A DNA stretch of 41,802 bases from Deltaproteobacteria bacterium (GCA_026388515.1 JAPLJO010000007.1:1-41802); one strand, 5' to 3'; counted from the stretch's first letter, positions 25,636 to 34,641 are shown. Program-made: numbers and translations. The notes: generated by a model from the sequence alone, not told the origin.

Positions 25636-26757
25636 ATGTTAACGTACACGAACCCCGAATTGAAACCCTTTGAAGAACTGGCCGGTCAGTTCGCCCGTAA
25701 TGAACTTGCTTCCGGAAGAGAAGAACACGATAACTATCCCTTCGGTCCCTTTTTCCACGGCGTCCTCGCGCGGGCCCATGAAGCGGGATTTCTCGGGATT
25801 ATCCTTCCGGAACACCAGGGCGGTATCGGCCAGGGAACGGGAGCGCTCTGCGTGATACTCGATTCGATAAGCCGTGCCGACGCGAGTCTGGCGGGGATAC
25901 TCTTCACCACGGCGCTTGCCCAGCAGATTCTCATGGAAGCCGGCGCGTTCGATGCGATCAGAACAATTACGGGTGGCGCTTCAAAGGCGGAAGAGGCGCT
26001 CATTGCGTTTCCCGCGTTTGCCAATCCTTCGGAACTTGCACCCTCGGTCTTCGCAAAGAACGAAGAGGGGCGCTACACCCTCTTCGGCACCTGCGACTAC
26101 CTCGTTCTCGGCGGGCTTGCCCGATACGGCCTGATACCTGCGCGTGTACACGGCCGGAAAGGATACTCCTTCTTTATAGTGGACCTTGCCGCACCGGGAG
26201 TGACGAAAAGCGGCCCCGTCGTCAGCCTCGGTTTTCACGCCTGTCCCGCCGTCGACGTGAAAATCAGGGACGTGGACGGAACAATCGCGGGGAGCGAGGG
26301 GGACGGCGCGGTGCTTTTTGAACGGGCGGCGGAAAAAATGCATATTGCCGCCGCGGCCATTGCCTGCGGGATTATGAAAGGTTCCTTTGTGGAGGCACTT
26401 AGCTACGCAAAAGAGCGCTTTCAGGGAGGGCGTGAGATTGTGAAGTGGTCCGAGGTCCGGATGATTCTTGCGAATATGGCAGTGAAAGTCGATGTCGCCG
26501 ACATGACCCTCGCAGGAGCGTGCCGGGCGGCTGAAGAGAAACATCCCGGGTGGGAAACAAAATCCCGCGCCGTCGCGATCCGCATCCAGGATGATGCCTG
26601 TGAACTTACCACCGACGGCATCCAGGTCCTTGGCGGGTATGGGTATATGAAGGACTACGGGCAGGAGAAAAGATTCCGGGATGCCAAGCAGGTTCAGGCG
26701 CTTCTGGGCATGGCACCGATGAAGAAGCTGAAGTATTTTGAAAAAGTGGCGGAGTGA
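25636..26757 (+). CDS. Acyl-CoA dehydrogenase-like protein lacking the usual catalytic Glu motif
   Basis: 373 residues with the acyl-CoA dehydrogenase fold: GILPEHQGG-type N-terminal helix region (IILPEHQGGIGQG), a beta domain, and DGIQVLGGYGYMKDYGQEKRFRDAKQ near the end. Where other members continue QIYEGTNxIQR, this one reads QALLGMAPMKKL, so the common catalytic Glu position is lost. It could use another residue, or be a partner of the first dehydrogenase, as in known heteromeric steroid acyl-CoA dehydrogenases. The ATG at 25636 has AAAGGAGG. The usual Gly/Thr/Asp-rich substrate loop (EPGAGTD) is also not seen. Confidence 0.88.
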   Translation: MLTYTNPELKPFEELAGQFARNELASGREEHDNYPFGPFFHGVLARAHEAGFLGIILPEHQGGIGQGTGALCVILDSISRADASLAGILFTTALAQQILMEAGAFDAIRTITGGASKAEEALIAFPAFANPSELAPSVFAKNEEGRYTLFGTCDYLVLGGLARYGLIPARVHGRKGYSFFIVDLAAPGVTKSGPVVSLGFHACPAVDVKIRDVDGTIAGSEGDGAVLFERAAEKMHIAAAAIACGIMKGSFVEALSYAKERFQGGREIVKWSEVRMILANMAVKVDVADMTLAGACRAAEEKHPGWETKSRAVAIRIQDDACELTTDGIQVLGGYGYMKDYGQEKRFRDAKQVQALLGMAPMKKLKYFEKVAE

Positions 26758-26795
26758 CAGAGTGGCAGAGCAGCAAAATGACAAAGTGATAAAGA
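26745..26795 (+). repeat. Degenerate short direct repeats after the second dehydrogenase gene
   Basis: The stretch reads gtggcggagtgacagagtggcagag...atgacaaagtgataaag, several imperfect copies of an agtggcag-like unit around the stop codon and just after it. Likely replication-slippage sequence; no function is seen. Confidence 0.4.
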
Positions 26796-26865
26796 AACTT
26801 CCCTGAAGACCCCTGCTGCGAGGAGAGAAGAATGGTTCGAGGGGGATGAGAAAAGGAGAGATGTG

Positions 26866-27699
26866 ATGCCCAATGCAGTCGTCACAGGTGCAGCCTCGGG
26901 CCTCGGAAGGGCGTTTGCCCTTGCGCTGGCGAGAAAGAACTGGCGCGTGCTCGTCGCCGATATCAACGCCGTCGGCGCGGCGGAGACGCTGGAGTTGGTG
27001 AAAAAAGAAGGCGGGAGCGGCGCCACCTTCCGGTGCGATGTGGCGTCGCTCGATGATGTCAAGGCCATGGCAGCATTTGCCTTCGGCGAGTGGCAGCGGG
27101 TGGACCTTCTCATAAATAATGCCGGCATCGCCGTCACCGGTACTGTCGGGGACGCGCCCATCGAGGACTGGCGATGGATTTTCAGCGTGAACTTCTGGGG
27201 CGTGCTCCACGGGTGCCATGTGTTCGTACCGAAGATGAGAGAGCAGGGAGGCGGTCACATTATTAACGTGGCGTCCGCGGCGGGTATCGTCTCGCTTCCC
27301 GAGATGCCGGCCTACAACGCCACGAAGGCGGCGGTGATATCTCTGTCGGAGACGATGAGATGCGAGCTTGCCGCGCACCGTATCGGCGTCACCGTGGTGT
27401 GCCCCTCGTTTTTCCGAACCAACCTGGCGAAGGGCCTTCACTGCACCGACGAGTTTCAGAAAACGTTCGCCATCGTGGCGATGGAAAACGGCAGGATCTC
27501 CGCGGATGAGGTCGCCAAGCGGGCCCTGCGGGCCATGGAGAAAAACAGACTCTATGCGATACCCCATGCCTCGATTCGTCTCCTGTGGTTCATGAAGCGG
27601 GTGTCGCCGGCCATGTTTTACCGGAATATGGCGTTTATGAACAAGAGCAGCCGGTTTCGGATGGTGCTTCTTGCACTGGCCCGTCGCGGGCTTACATAA
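26866..27699 (+). CDS. Short-chain dehydrogenase/reductase
   Basis: 277 residues of the classical SDR family. The cofactor motif TGAASGLGRAF is at about 7-17, NNAGIAVTG near 85, the catalytic Ser in VASAAGIVS, and YNATK with the Tyr and Lys. Asp in VADINA after beta-2 suggests NAD(H). Together with the dehydrogenases and thiolase it probably oxidises a 3-hydroxyacyl-CoA or a ring hydroxyl. The ATG at 26866 has AAGGAG; a GTG one codon before is the track start. The C-terminus is longer than average and rich in Met and Phe, perhaps for membrane contact. Confidence 0.9.
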   Translation: MPNAVVTGAASGLGRAFALALARKNWRVLVADINAVGAAETLELVKKEGGSGATFRCDVASLDDVKAMAAFAFGEWQRVDLLINNAGIAVTGTVGDAPIEDWRWIFSVNFWGVLHGCHVFVPKMREQGGGHIINVASAAGIVSLPEMPAYNATKAAVISLSETMRCELAAHRIGVTVVCPSFFRTNLAKGLHCTDEFQKTFAIVAMENGRISADEVAKRALRAMEKNRLYAIPHASIRLLWFMKRVSPAMFYRNMAFMNKSSRFRMVLLALARRGLT

Positions 27700-27724
27700 T
27701 TCGGTATACTAAGGAGAACAAAAG

Positions 27725-28984
27725 ATGGCTAAAGACGTGTACATCATCGGTCTCGGCATGATAAAGTTCGGCAAATACCTCGACAGAAGCATCAAATCCC
27801 TCACCGGTGAAGCGCTGAAGCTTGTGCTCGATGACTGCGGCCTTTCGGTGGATGATCTCGAGGCCGCCTGGTTTTCCAACTCATCATGGGGAATGAGCTC
27901 CTTCCAGCACTGTATCAGGGGGCAGGTCGCCCTCTCCGCGAACGGCCTCGAAGGTGTACCCGTCACGAATGTGGAGAACGCCTGCGCGGGAGCGTCAACG
28001 GCCCTTCACGGCGCCTGGACTGCCGTGAAAGCGGGGCTCTATGACTGCGCACTTGCCATCGGCGTGGAAAAACTCAACGATCCCGACCGGGCAAAGGTCA
28101 TGATGGGGTTCATCACGGGAACCGACGTGGAAGTCACCATGGAGATGATGGCGAAGTTTCAGAAAGAAGAGCAGGAGAGGCGCGAGCGCGAAGCCCGCGA
28201 GAAAGGCATCGAGCTTTCGAAGGAAAAAGCGGGCGGCCATTCTGCGTTCATGGACCTTTACGCCATGGGGGCGCGCACGCACATGAAGCAGTATGGGACA
28301 ACCCAGCGGCAGCTTGCCTGCATCGCCGCGAAGAACCACAACAACTCGGTATTGAATCCCCTTGCCCAGTACACTTTCCCGATGACCGTGGAAGAGGTGC
28401 TGGCCGACCGGGAGGTGGCCTACCCGCTCACCCGCGCCATGTGCGCGCCCATAGGCGACGGCGCCGCGGCGGCGATCGTCTGTAGCGGGCGCTTTCTGAA
28501 AAAGGTGGAGAGAAAGAGGGCCGTACGGATTCGCGCGTCCATCCTCCAGTCGGGAAACCGGGTGAGGGAAAGCGATATCACCGCCCGCACATCGCGCATC
28601 GCCTATGAAACGGCGGGTCTCGGCCCCGGTGACATATGTGTCGCAGAGGTTCACGATGCCACCGCGTATGGTGAGCTCTTCCAGACGGAACAGGTCGGAT
28701 TCTGTCCCGTGGGTGAGGGCGGGCCTTTTGTGGAAAGCGGCGCGACGGCGCTCGGCGGAAAGATTCCCGTCAATCCCAGCGGCGGACTGATTGCACGGGG
28801 CCATCCCGTGGGCGCCTCGGGGCTCGCGCAGATACACGAACTGGGGACCCAGCTCAGGGGTGAGGCGGGGAAGCGTCAGGTGGAAGGCGTCAGGATTGCT
28901 CTTGCTGAAAACGGCGGCGGTTTCCTCGGGCAGGCGGAAGCGGCCATGGTGATTCACATACTGGAAAAGCATAGCGTTCGATGA
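27725..28984 (+). CDS. Thiolase, SCP-x type
   Basis: 419 residues of the lipid-transfer (SCP-x) thiolase group. The nucleophilic Cys is in VENACAGASTAL near 90, the EVHDATAYGEL motif near 315 and the His in GLIARGHPVGASG near 355, ending ENGGGFLGQAEAAMVIHIL. It would cleave a 3-ketoacyl-CoA with CoA, or run in the condensing direction. An AAGGAG ribosome site precedes the ATG. An insert rich in Glu/Arg/Lys (about 140-165) is unusual and looks like an exposed helix. This group often acts on branched or sterol side-chain substrates; that is a family hint, not proof. Confidence 0.9.
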   Translation: MAKDVYIIGLGMIKFGKYLDRSIKSLTGEALKLVLDDCGLSVDDLEAAWFSNSSWGMSSFQHCIRGQVALSANGLEGVPVTNVENACAGASTALHGAWTAVKAGLYDCALAIGVEKLNDPDRAKVMMGFITGTDVEVTMEMMAKFQKEEQERREREAREKGIELSKEKAGGHSAFMDLYAMGARTHMKQYGTTQRQLACIAAKNHNNSVLNPLAQYTFPMTVEEVLADREVAYPLTRAMCAPIGDGAAAAIVCSGRFLKKVERKRAVRIRASILQSGNRVRESDITARTSRIAYETAGLGPGDICVAEVHDATAYGELFQTEQVGFCPVGEGGPFVESGATALGGKIPVNPSGGLIARGHPVGASGLAQIHELGTQLRGEAGKRQVEGVRIALAENGGGFLGQAEAAMVIHILEKHSVR

Positions 28985-28997
28985 AAAGGGGGATTGT

Positions 28998-29729
28998 ATG
29001 GCACTGCAAAGAGACATGGCACGGGAGGAGTTTGTTGAACGTCTCAAGTTTGAGTTTACCGAAACGGAAAAAGTAATTCTGCAGAGGAGAAGCGTCCGGC
29101 TCTATAAGAAGGAACAGGTGCCGGAATTCATGGTGAAGCGAATGCTGGAGGCGGGCCGTTTCGCACCCTCGGCGGGGAATTCCCAGCCCTGGAAGTTCGT
29201 CGTCGTGCGGGATCCGCAGTTGATCGACGGCATGACAAAAACGACCGTTGATCTGTGCAAGTTTTTCCGCGCGACGACAGACTACACGCGGCCGGGCTTC
29301 GGCTGGATGAGGCCTTCGGTGAAGTTTTTCACGCGGCTGCTCCCCAATGACCTTCATCCCGTTCCCTTCGGAGCGGTGTCGCTGATTGCCCAGGGAAAAC
29401 TCTCGGTCTGGCACGGGGCCCCCACGGTGATTCTCATTTTCAAGGATGTGCGCGGTGTCTCGAATCCGGATCTCGACTGCGGCATCGCCGGCCAGAACAT
29501 GGTACTCGCCGCTCACAGCATGGGGCTCGGCACCTGCTGGGTCGGATTTGCGCGGACCGCCTTCGAGTACGCCGCGAAGTGGCGGAGGTATTTCGGCATC
29601 GAGTTTCCCTTTAAATTCGCCAACAGCCTTGCCGTGGGGTGGCCGAAAGGTAAGCCGGACGGCATGGTGGAACGGCAGACCCACGCAGTCGACTGGTACG
29701 AAAGCGGCCAGCGACGGACCATTTACTAA
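28998..29729 (+). CDS. Nitroreductase-family flavoprotein
   Basis: 243 residues with the nitroreductase FMN fold: QRRSVRLYKKEQVP near 29, GRFAPSAGNSQPWKF near 53, and the C-terminal AGQNMVLAAHSMGLGTCWVG near 163. It lies 14 bases after the thiolase and 11 bases before a ferredoxin with which it is probably co-translated. Such pairs may reduce enoyl or nitro groups with electrons from ferredoxin; the substrate is not known. Confidence 0.88.
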   Translation: MALQRDMAREEFVERLKFEFTETEKVILQRRSVRLYKKEQVPEFMVKRMLEAGRFAPSAGNSQPWKFVVVRDPQLIDGMTKTTVDLCKFFRATTDYTRPGFGWMRPSVKFFTRLLPNDLHPVPFGAVSLIAQGKLSVWHGAPTVILIFKDVRGVSNPDLDCGIAGQNMVLAAHSMGLGTCWVGFARTAFEYAAKWRRYFGIEFPFKFANSLAVGWPKGKPDGMVERQTHAVDWYESGQRRTIY

Positions 29730-29740
29730 GGAGGATCGCC

Positions 29741-30058
29741 ATGGGAAAGATGACATTCCTGGAAAAAATCCGTATTCCCACCTACAACGACCCAAAGCAG
29801 GTAACGCCCGGCGAGGTCGACTTCGACAACGGAAAGTGCACCGGGTGCGGCATTTGTGTCGAAGTATGTCCCGCTGACTCGCTCGTGATGGAGGACAAAA
29901 AAGCGCGGATGAAGGCTGCGGCGGAAAACCAGTGTATGTTCTGCGGCTGCTGCGTAGCCATATGTCCCGCCGGTGCCGTCAGCATGAAGTCACCCTTCAA
30001 ATGCACCCTCTTTTTCAAACCCATCGACTACGGCGAACCGAAACCGCCGCGGTTGTGA
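29741..30058 (+). CDS. 2[4Fe-4S] ferredoxin
   Basis: 105 residues with two classic clusters, CTGCGICVEVCP and CMFCGCCVAICP, each CxxCxxCxxxCP. N- and C-terminal extensions flank the core. AAGGAGG precedes the ATG. Likely electron carrier for the adjoining nitroreductase-like protein or for other reductases of the locus. Confidence 0.92.
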   Translation: MGKMTFLEKIRIPTYNDPKQVTPGEVDFDNGKCTGCGICVEVCPADSLVMEDKKARMKAAAENQCMFCGCCVAICPAGAVSMKSPFKCTLFFKPIDYGEPKPPRL

Positions 30059-30097
30059 CGAACGCAGAATGAGGAACACAAATCCGGGGAGGTAACT

Positions 30098-31666
30098 ATG
30101 AGTAAGGCAGCAACGTGGGCGTCGGAACTTGAAGCGCAGGCATCGAAACTCGGCGACAGGCCGTTTCTCTATGTGGTGTATCAGGACCGTTACATCAGTT
30201 TCAAGGAAATGGACGACAACGCAAACCGTCTCGCCAATTTTCTTCTTTCCCTCGGTGCGGGACCGGGGAAGGGCATCGCGCTCCTCATGAACAACTCGCC
30301 CCAGTTTCTTGATGTCTTCTTCGGCATGCAGAAAATAGGACTGTATGCGAACACGGTAAATACGGGCCTCAAGGGAGACGGCCTTGCTTTTATCGTTGAC
30401 AACAGCGATGCAGGGTATCTCATGGTGGATTATGACCTCGTCGAGCTTTTTCAATCGGTCTGCGACAAAACCCCCGGTATCAAAACAATAATCGTCAACA
30501 CCCTTGAGGCGCCTCCCGGCTATACCGTGCCGGTGGGCATGCTCGATCTAAGAGCCGCCTACGGCCCTGAAGTGTCGGCGGTGAAGCCTTCCATCGAGTT
30601 CGATGAGGGGGGCGTGCTCCTTCTCATGTACACCTCGGGGACTACGGGGCTTCCGAAGGGGGTTGTCTCGCGGTACAACAACAACATGGTCGACAGAATC
30701 CGCCCGCTTGCCCTTTTCACCATGACCCCCGATTCGGTCTACTACACGGCGCTCCCGCTCTTTCACGGGAACGCCCTCTTCATCACCACGACGAACTCGC
30801 TCATCGCCGGGTGCACCATGGCGCTCTCCAGGAAATTTTCCGCGAGCCGGTTCTGGGATGAAATATGGCAGTCGAAGGCCACCACCTTCAATACCATCGG
30901 CGCCATCATTCCGATTCTCATTAAGCAGCCGCCGAACCCCCACGAACGCGACCACCGGGTCGGCAGGATACTCTCGGCGGGATGCCCCGCCGACATGTGG
31001 GAGGCCTTCGAAACACGCTTCAACATCAAGATATGGGAGGGCTACGCCGCCATCGACGGGTCGGGGCTCATCATGAATTTCGGCGACGGCCCGAAGGGTT
31101 CCATCGGCAAACCGGTAAACTCGCAGATACGGCTCGTCAATGACAGGGGGGAAGAGGTTACGACAGGCGAGCCGGGAGAACTGCTCTTCTACGTGGCGAA
31201 GGACCGCACCGACAGGGTGGAGTACTACAAGAACCCCGAGGCAATGGAGAAAAAGACCAAGGGGGAGTGGGAGTATACCGGCGACCTCATGTACCAGGAC
31301 AAGGACGGCTATCTCTACTTCGTGGGGCGCGCCACCGATTCCATGAGAAGGCGCGGCGAGAACGTCTCCGCCTACGACGTGGAGCAGGCCATCATGAAGC
31401 ATCCCGCCGTCCTTGAATGCGCCGTCTACGGTGTTCCCTCGGAACTCACCGAGGACGACATCATGGCATCAATCCGCCTCGTCGAGGGGCATACGCTCAC
31501 GCCCCGGGGACTCCTCGACTTTCTCGAGGACAAGCTCGCGAAGTTCGCCACACCCCGCTATGTCAGAATCGTCGATGATTTCCCGAGAACGGAAACCTTC
31601 CGGGTGAAGAAAAACGAACTCAAGGCGGTGGGCGTCACGGCGGATACCTTTGATGCGGAAAAGTAA
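30098..31666 (+). CDS. Second AMP-forming acyl-CoA ligase (CaiC/BaiB-like)
   Basis: 522 residues of the ANL superfamily. The motif LLLMYTSGTTGLPKGVV is near 170, WEGYAAIDGSG near 315 in place of the usual YGxTE, GDLMYQDKDGYLYFVGRATD near 390 and a terminal Lys in RVKKNELK. It resembles carnitine- or bile-acid-type ligases, but the identity of the acid cannot be read. It is the last gene of the rightward arm. GGGGAGG lies before the ATG. Confidence 0.9.
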   Translation: MSKAATWASELEAQASKLGDRPFLYVVYQDRYISFKEMDDNANRLANFLLSLGAGPGKGIALLMNNSPQFLDVFFGMQKIGLYANTVNTGLKGDGLAFIVDNSDAGYLMVDYDLVELFQSVCDKTPGIKTIIVNTLEAPPGYTVPVGMLDLRAAYGPEVSAVKPSIEFDEGGVLLLMYTSGTTGLPKGVVSRYNNNMVDRIRPLALFTMTPDSVYYTALPLFHGNALFITTTNSLIAGCTMALSRKFSASRFWDEIWQSKATTFNTIGAIIPILIKQPPNPHERDHRVGRILSAGCPADMWEAFETRFNIKIWEGYAAIDGSGLIMNFGDGPKGSIGKPVNSQIRLVNDRGEEVTTGEPGELLFYVAKDRTDRVEYYKNPEAMEKKTKGEWEYTGDLMYQDKDGYLYFVGRATDSMRRRGENVSAYDVEQAIMKHPAVLECAVYGVPSELTEDDIMASIRLVEGHTLTPRGLLDFLEDKLAKFATPRYVRIVDDFPRTETFRVKKNELKAVGVTADTFDAEK

Positions 31667-31991
31667 GGGCACCGCATACCGTGCCCATCGGGGGCTCCCC
31701 GAATGCGGGCACTCCCGGATTTTTCCGGAAGAACTGGAGCAGGGCGAAAAGACCGCATGCAAAATTGGATAAGTCTTATGAAAATATATCAGCGTAAACC
31801 TCTTCAAAACCTCCTCGACTTGATTAAATTATCCTGACTGAGATTTTATTTGACAGACGATGTCGGGAAAGATCTTAATGAATCAATGTCACTAATGTGC
31901 GCTCTGGGTTAGCTTTGAAAAACAAGAATTACAGATTGTAGAAATGTGTGAGAGAGGCAGAGCTTCATCCTCTTCACCTCACGAGATATGC
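31667..31991. other. Convergent intergenic region, base composition changes here
   Basis: Between the rightward acyl-CoA ligase and leftward sugar operon. GGGCAC cgcatacc GTGCCC at 31668-31687 is a possible hairpin for the rightward transcript, without a T-run. From about 31770 the DNA is clearly more AT-rich. No gene is supported; the short ORFs on both strands look like chance. Confidence 0.4.
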
Positions 31992-33074
31992 TCACTCCCT
32001 CTGATTTCCGAGCTTCGACCGCCTGATCGGGCAGTCTGGCTTTACATATTTTCCGCCGAGTGCGGCAGATTCGTAGAGGGCGGTGAGAATTTCTATGTTC
32101 TTTTTCCCTTCTTCCGCGTCGACAAGTGCCGGTTTATTGTTTACAATCGCATCGATCACATTCGCAAGGTAAGGAGTATGGCCTTCTCCATACACATTCG
32201 ATACTTCCTGCGATGAAGAATTCTGGATCTGCGCGTCTTCCGGCTGTTCATCCCGGAATTTCCAATAGAGGATCTTGTTGACGGCCTTTCCGCCGATGAT
32301 TGTGGAACCTTTCTCACCGAGAATGCTCAGGGAACCTTCAAGGTCTTCAGGCCGTGAGGCTACAGTCGCCTCAAACGCACCGAGAGCGCCTGATTTGAAC
32401 TTGAAAGTGGCAAGTGCGGTATCTTCAACTTCAATATCAAGAAGCCTCGTTGCCGATATGCACTGCATTTCATCGATCGGACCCATGAACCACTGGAGAA
32501 GATCAAGGTGATGGCTCGCTTGCTGCGACATAACACCGCCGTCAAGCTCCCATGTGCCGTGCCAGTTATCCTGCTCGTAATATGATTGCAATCTCATCCA
32601 TCTGACTCGAACCGATCCCAGGACCAGTTTTCCGAATCGGCCTGCCTCGAGGGCTTTCCTTGCGGCAACTACGGCAGGATTGAAACGGTTCTGTTTTACG
32701 ACAAATAGTCGGCATTTGTTGTCTGCGCAGGCTCTTATCATCTCGTCACAGTCCGAGACACGCAGAGCCATCGGTTTTTCAACGATAATATGCTTACCGT
32801 AACGGGAAACATCGATGACGTGTCGTGCATGATAGCCCGTGGGCGTGGCAATATCAATTACATCGATTTCCGCATGCCGCTTCATCATGTCGTGGTAGTT
32901 TATATAGTAAGGAACCTGGACTTCCTCCGATTTTGCCTTCGCCTTCTTCTCGTCGATATCGCATATCGCAACGAGTTCGCCGTCAATCATACCTGAAGTT
33001 AGAGCTTTCAGATGGTTGTTAGAAACGCGCCCACATCCGATAACTGCAAATTTAAGTTTAGCGTGATCAGACAT
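31992..33074 (-). CDS. Gfo/Idh/MocA-family sugar dehydrogenase (WlbA/WbpB/GnnA-like)
   Basis: About 360 residues. The NAD-binding N-terminus is KLKFAVIGCGRVSNNHLKAL, the catalytic EKPMALRVSDCDEM is near 98, and VRVRWMRLQSYYEQDNWHGTWELDGGVMSQQASHH is the substrate-side signature seen in UDP-GlcNAc(A) 3-dehydrogenases. With the linked DegT aminotransferase it would make a 3-amino-3-deoxy sugar nucleotide. The ATG at 33074 starts right at the Rossmann fold and has GGTGA upstream; an ATG at 33101 is a possible alternative. Last gene of the operon. Confidence 0.87.
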   Translation of the reverse strand: MSDHAKLKFAVIGCGRVSNNHLKALTSGMIDGELVAICDIDEKKAKAKSEEVQVPYYINYHDMMKRHAEIDVIDIATPTGYHARHVIDVSRYGKHIIVEKPMALRVSDCDEMIRACADNKCRLFVVKQNRFNPAVVAARKALEAGRFGKLVLGSVRVRWMRLQSYYEQDNWHGTWELDGGVMSQQASHHLDLLQWFMGPIDEMQCISATRLLDIEVEDTALATFKFKSGALGAFEATVASRPEDLEGSLSILGEKGSTIIGGKAVNKILYWKFRDEQPEDAQIQNSSSQEVSNVYGEGHTPYLANVIDAIVNNKPALVDAEEGKKNIEILTALYESAALGGKYVKPDCPIRRSKLGNQRE

Positions 33075-33119
33075 ATTTTCACCGGAATAGTCATTCGTCA
33101 TTTGCAATAGACCTCTGAA

Positions 33120-33926
33120 TTAAAATAGAAGGGAAACTGTCATCTTGCTGTTTTCCATTGACCGCCGCTCTTTCTTTTCCGTCCATATCTTTAACCAGAG
33201 CCACAGGAAGGCGAAGACGGCCACGGCGATAACGATATAGGCTGCACTCTTCTCGAGAGACCCCTGTTTGATTCCTTTTCCAATGAGCGTGAACGGTATA
33301 GCTTCCGGCAGCAGTCCGATTGCCGTGCCGATCAGAAAATCCTTCTGTGCGACCGGGGACAGGCCGAGAATGAGGTTTACGACCATTCCGTGCATCGGCA
33401 TTTGCCTGGCGAGTATCACCGCGGGAATTCCGCCCTGTCCAATCAGTTCCGCGAAATAGTTGAGCTTTGGGTAACGTCTGATAATGAAATCTCCGCCCGC
33501 CCATCTCACGAAAAGGAAAACTATGTAGAACGCGATCATGGTTCCGGTCATGCAATATATCAATCCACGGAAAAACCCGAAGAGCATTCCGCCGATGGGA
33601 CAGAGAAGAAGCCTCGGCACACCGACACAGACAAGGATGGTAACACCACACGTGAATATGAGAGGCGCTAATAGTCCATATTCCTTTATTCCTTCGCTGA
33701 ATTCCATGGCTCTCACTCCGAACTGTCGAAGCGGAGTAAGATGCAGTCCAAGGATAATGAGGGAAATAACGAGAATGAAGATGAGATCTTTGCGAATCGA
33801 GAAGAACGAATCAAGTTTCGGTTTTTCGATTGGATGCGACACGTCGGCATCGGAACGACTGTCAATTGCGTAAATGACCCTCTCGTCGTTCTTATTGGGA
33901 GTGGTATTCCGGTCCAATTCTGTCAC
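33120..33926 (-). CDS. VTT-domain (TVP38/DedA-like) membrane protein
   Basis: 268 residues with a hydrophilic N-terminus (1-45) and several membrane helices. The VTT core is visible as GVPRLLLCPIGGMLFGFFRGLIYCMTG and later GGIPAVILARQMPMHGMVVNLILGLSP. The frame opens with a GTG at 33926 overlapping the preceding GT2 gene by 35 bases, so coupling is likely. The family is linked to lipid scrambling or undecaprenyl-phosphate recycling; in this operon it may move a lipid-linked sugar. Confidence 0.83.
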   Translation of the reverse strand: MTELDRNTTPNKNDERVIYAIDSRSDADVSHPIEKPKLDSFFSIRKDLIFILVISLIILGLHLTPLRQFGVRAMEFSEGIKEYGLLAPLIFTCGVTILVCVGVPRLLLCPIGGMLFGFFRGLIYCMTGTMIAFYIVFLFVRWAGGDFIIRRYPKLNYFAELIGQGGIPAVILARQMPMHGMVVNLILGLSPVAQKDFLIGTAIGLLPEAIPFTLIGKGIKQGSLEKSAAYIVIAVAVFAFLWLWLKIWTEKKERRSMENSKMTVSLLF

Positions 33927-34641
33927 CTCGGATCGACCGTTTTCTCAACCAGTAGATTGCGAAACAGTCGGTAATTCCGCGCCATATCCTGTTTCTAACC
34001 CCGTATTTTGAATACCCGCGTGTGCGCGGGCGGTCGTTTATCGGTATCTCCACAACTTCATAACCCTGAAGCCTGAGAAGTGTTGGAATAAAGCGATGCA
34101 TACCGTTGAATATCTGAATCTCACAGAGCGCGCTCCTGCGAATTGCACGGTAGGTGCAACCGCCATCGGATATTTTGTCGCCCGTGACAATATTTCTGAA
34201 AACGTTCCACGTTCTCGATGAGATCCTTTTTACTATTGTGTCCATTCTTTTTCTGCGAACTCCACAGACCGCCGCAATGTTCTCCTTCAGTGCGTCCAGG
34301 AGAAATGGGATGTCAGCGGGATCGTTTTGCTGATCAGCATCCATCGTGATGATGATTTCGCCATTGGCGTGAGCGAACCCGGTCGCTTGTCCGGCGCTTT
34401 CACCGGAATTCAAGCGATGTGGGAATATTCGGAGGAAAGGCCTGGTCTCTCTGAGTTTCTTCATAACTTCCAGACTGTCGTCAGTGCTCTTGTCGTCAAT
34501 GAAAATGACCTCGTATTTTTTTCCGAGCTTGTCGAGAACCTGCTGAAGCTCGTCAATGAGCGGCTCAAGATTGTCTTCCTCATTGAATACGGGAATCACG
34601 ACCGAAACATGACATGACTCATCAATAGTTTTATCGATCAT
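33892..34641 (-). CDS. GT2 family glycosyltransferase (DPM1/ArnC-like)
   Basis: 249 residues. The N-terminal VVIPVFNEEDNLEPLIDEL, FIDDKSTDDS and the metal-binding MDADQQNDP are GT2 signatures of polyprenyl-phosphate sugar transferases. The ArnC-type C-terminal membrane helices are missing or very short. It would put a sugar on undecaprenyl phosphate for the GT39 enzyme of the same operon. Its start overlaps the end of the aminotransferase gene by 11 bases. Confidence 0.9.
   Translation of the reverse strand: MIDKTIDESCHVSVVIPVFNEEDNLEPLIDELQQVLDKLGKKYEVIFIDDKSTDDSLEVMKKLRETRPFLRIFPHRLNSGESAGQATGFAHANGEIIITMDADQQNDPADIPFLLDALKENIAAVCGVRRKRMDTIVKRISSRTWNVFRNIVTGDKISDGGCTYRAIRRSALCEIQIFNGMHRFIPTLLRLQGYEVVEIPINDRPRTRGYSKYGVRNRIWRGITDCFAIYWLRKRSIRGDRIGPEYHSQ

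Noticed and set aside
25981-27567. 528-codon minus-strand ORF
   Set aside because: Antisense to the dehydrogenase and SDR genes and rich in His, Arg and Cys; it is an open shadow frame without any recognisable domain.
27995-29047. 350-codon minus-strand ORF
   Set aside because: Antisense shadow of the thiolase gene; the plus strand has all thiolase motifs.
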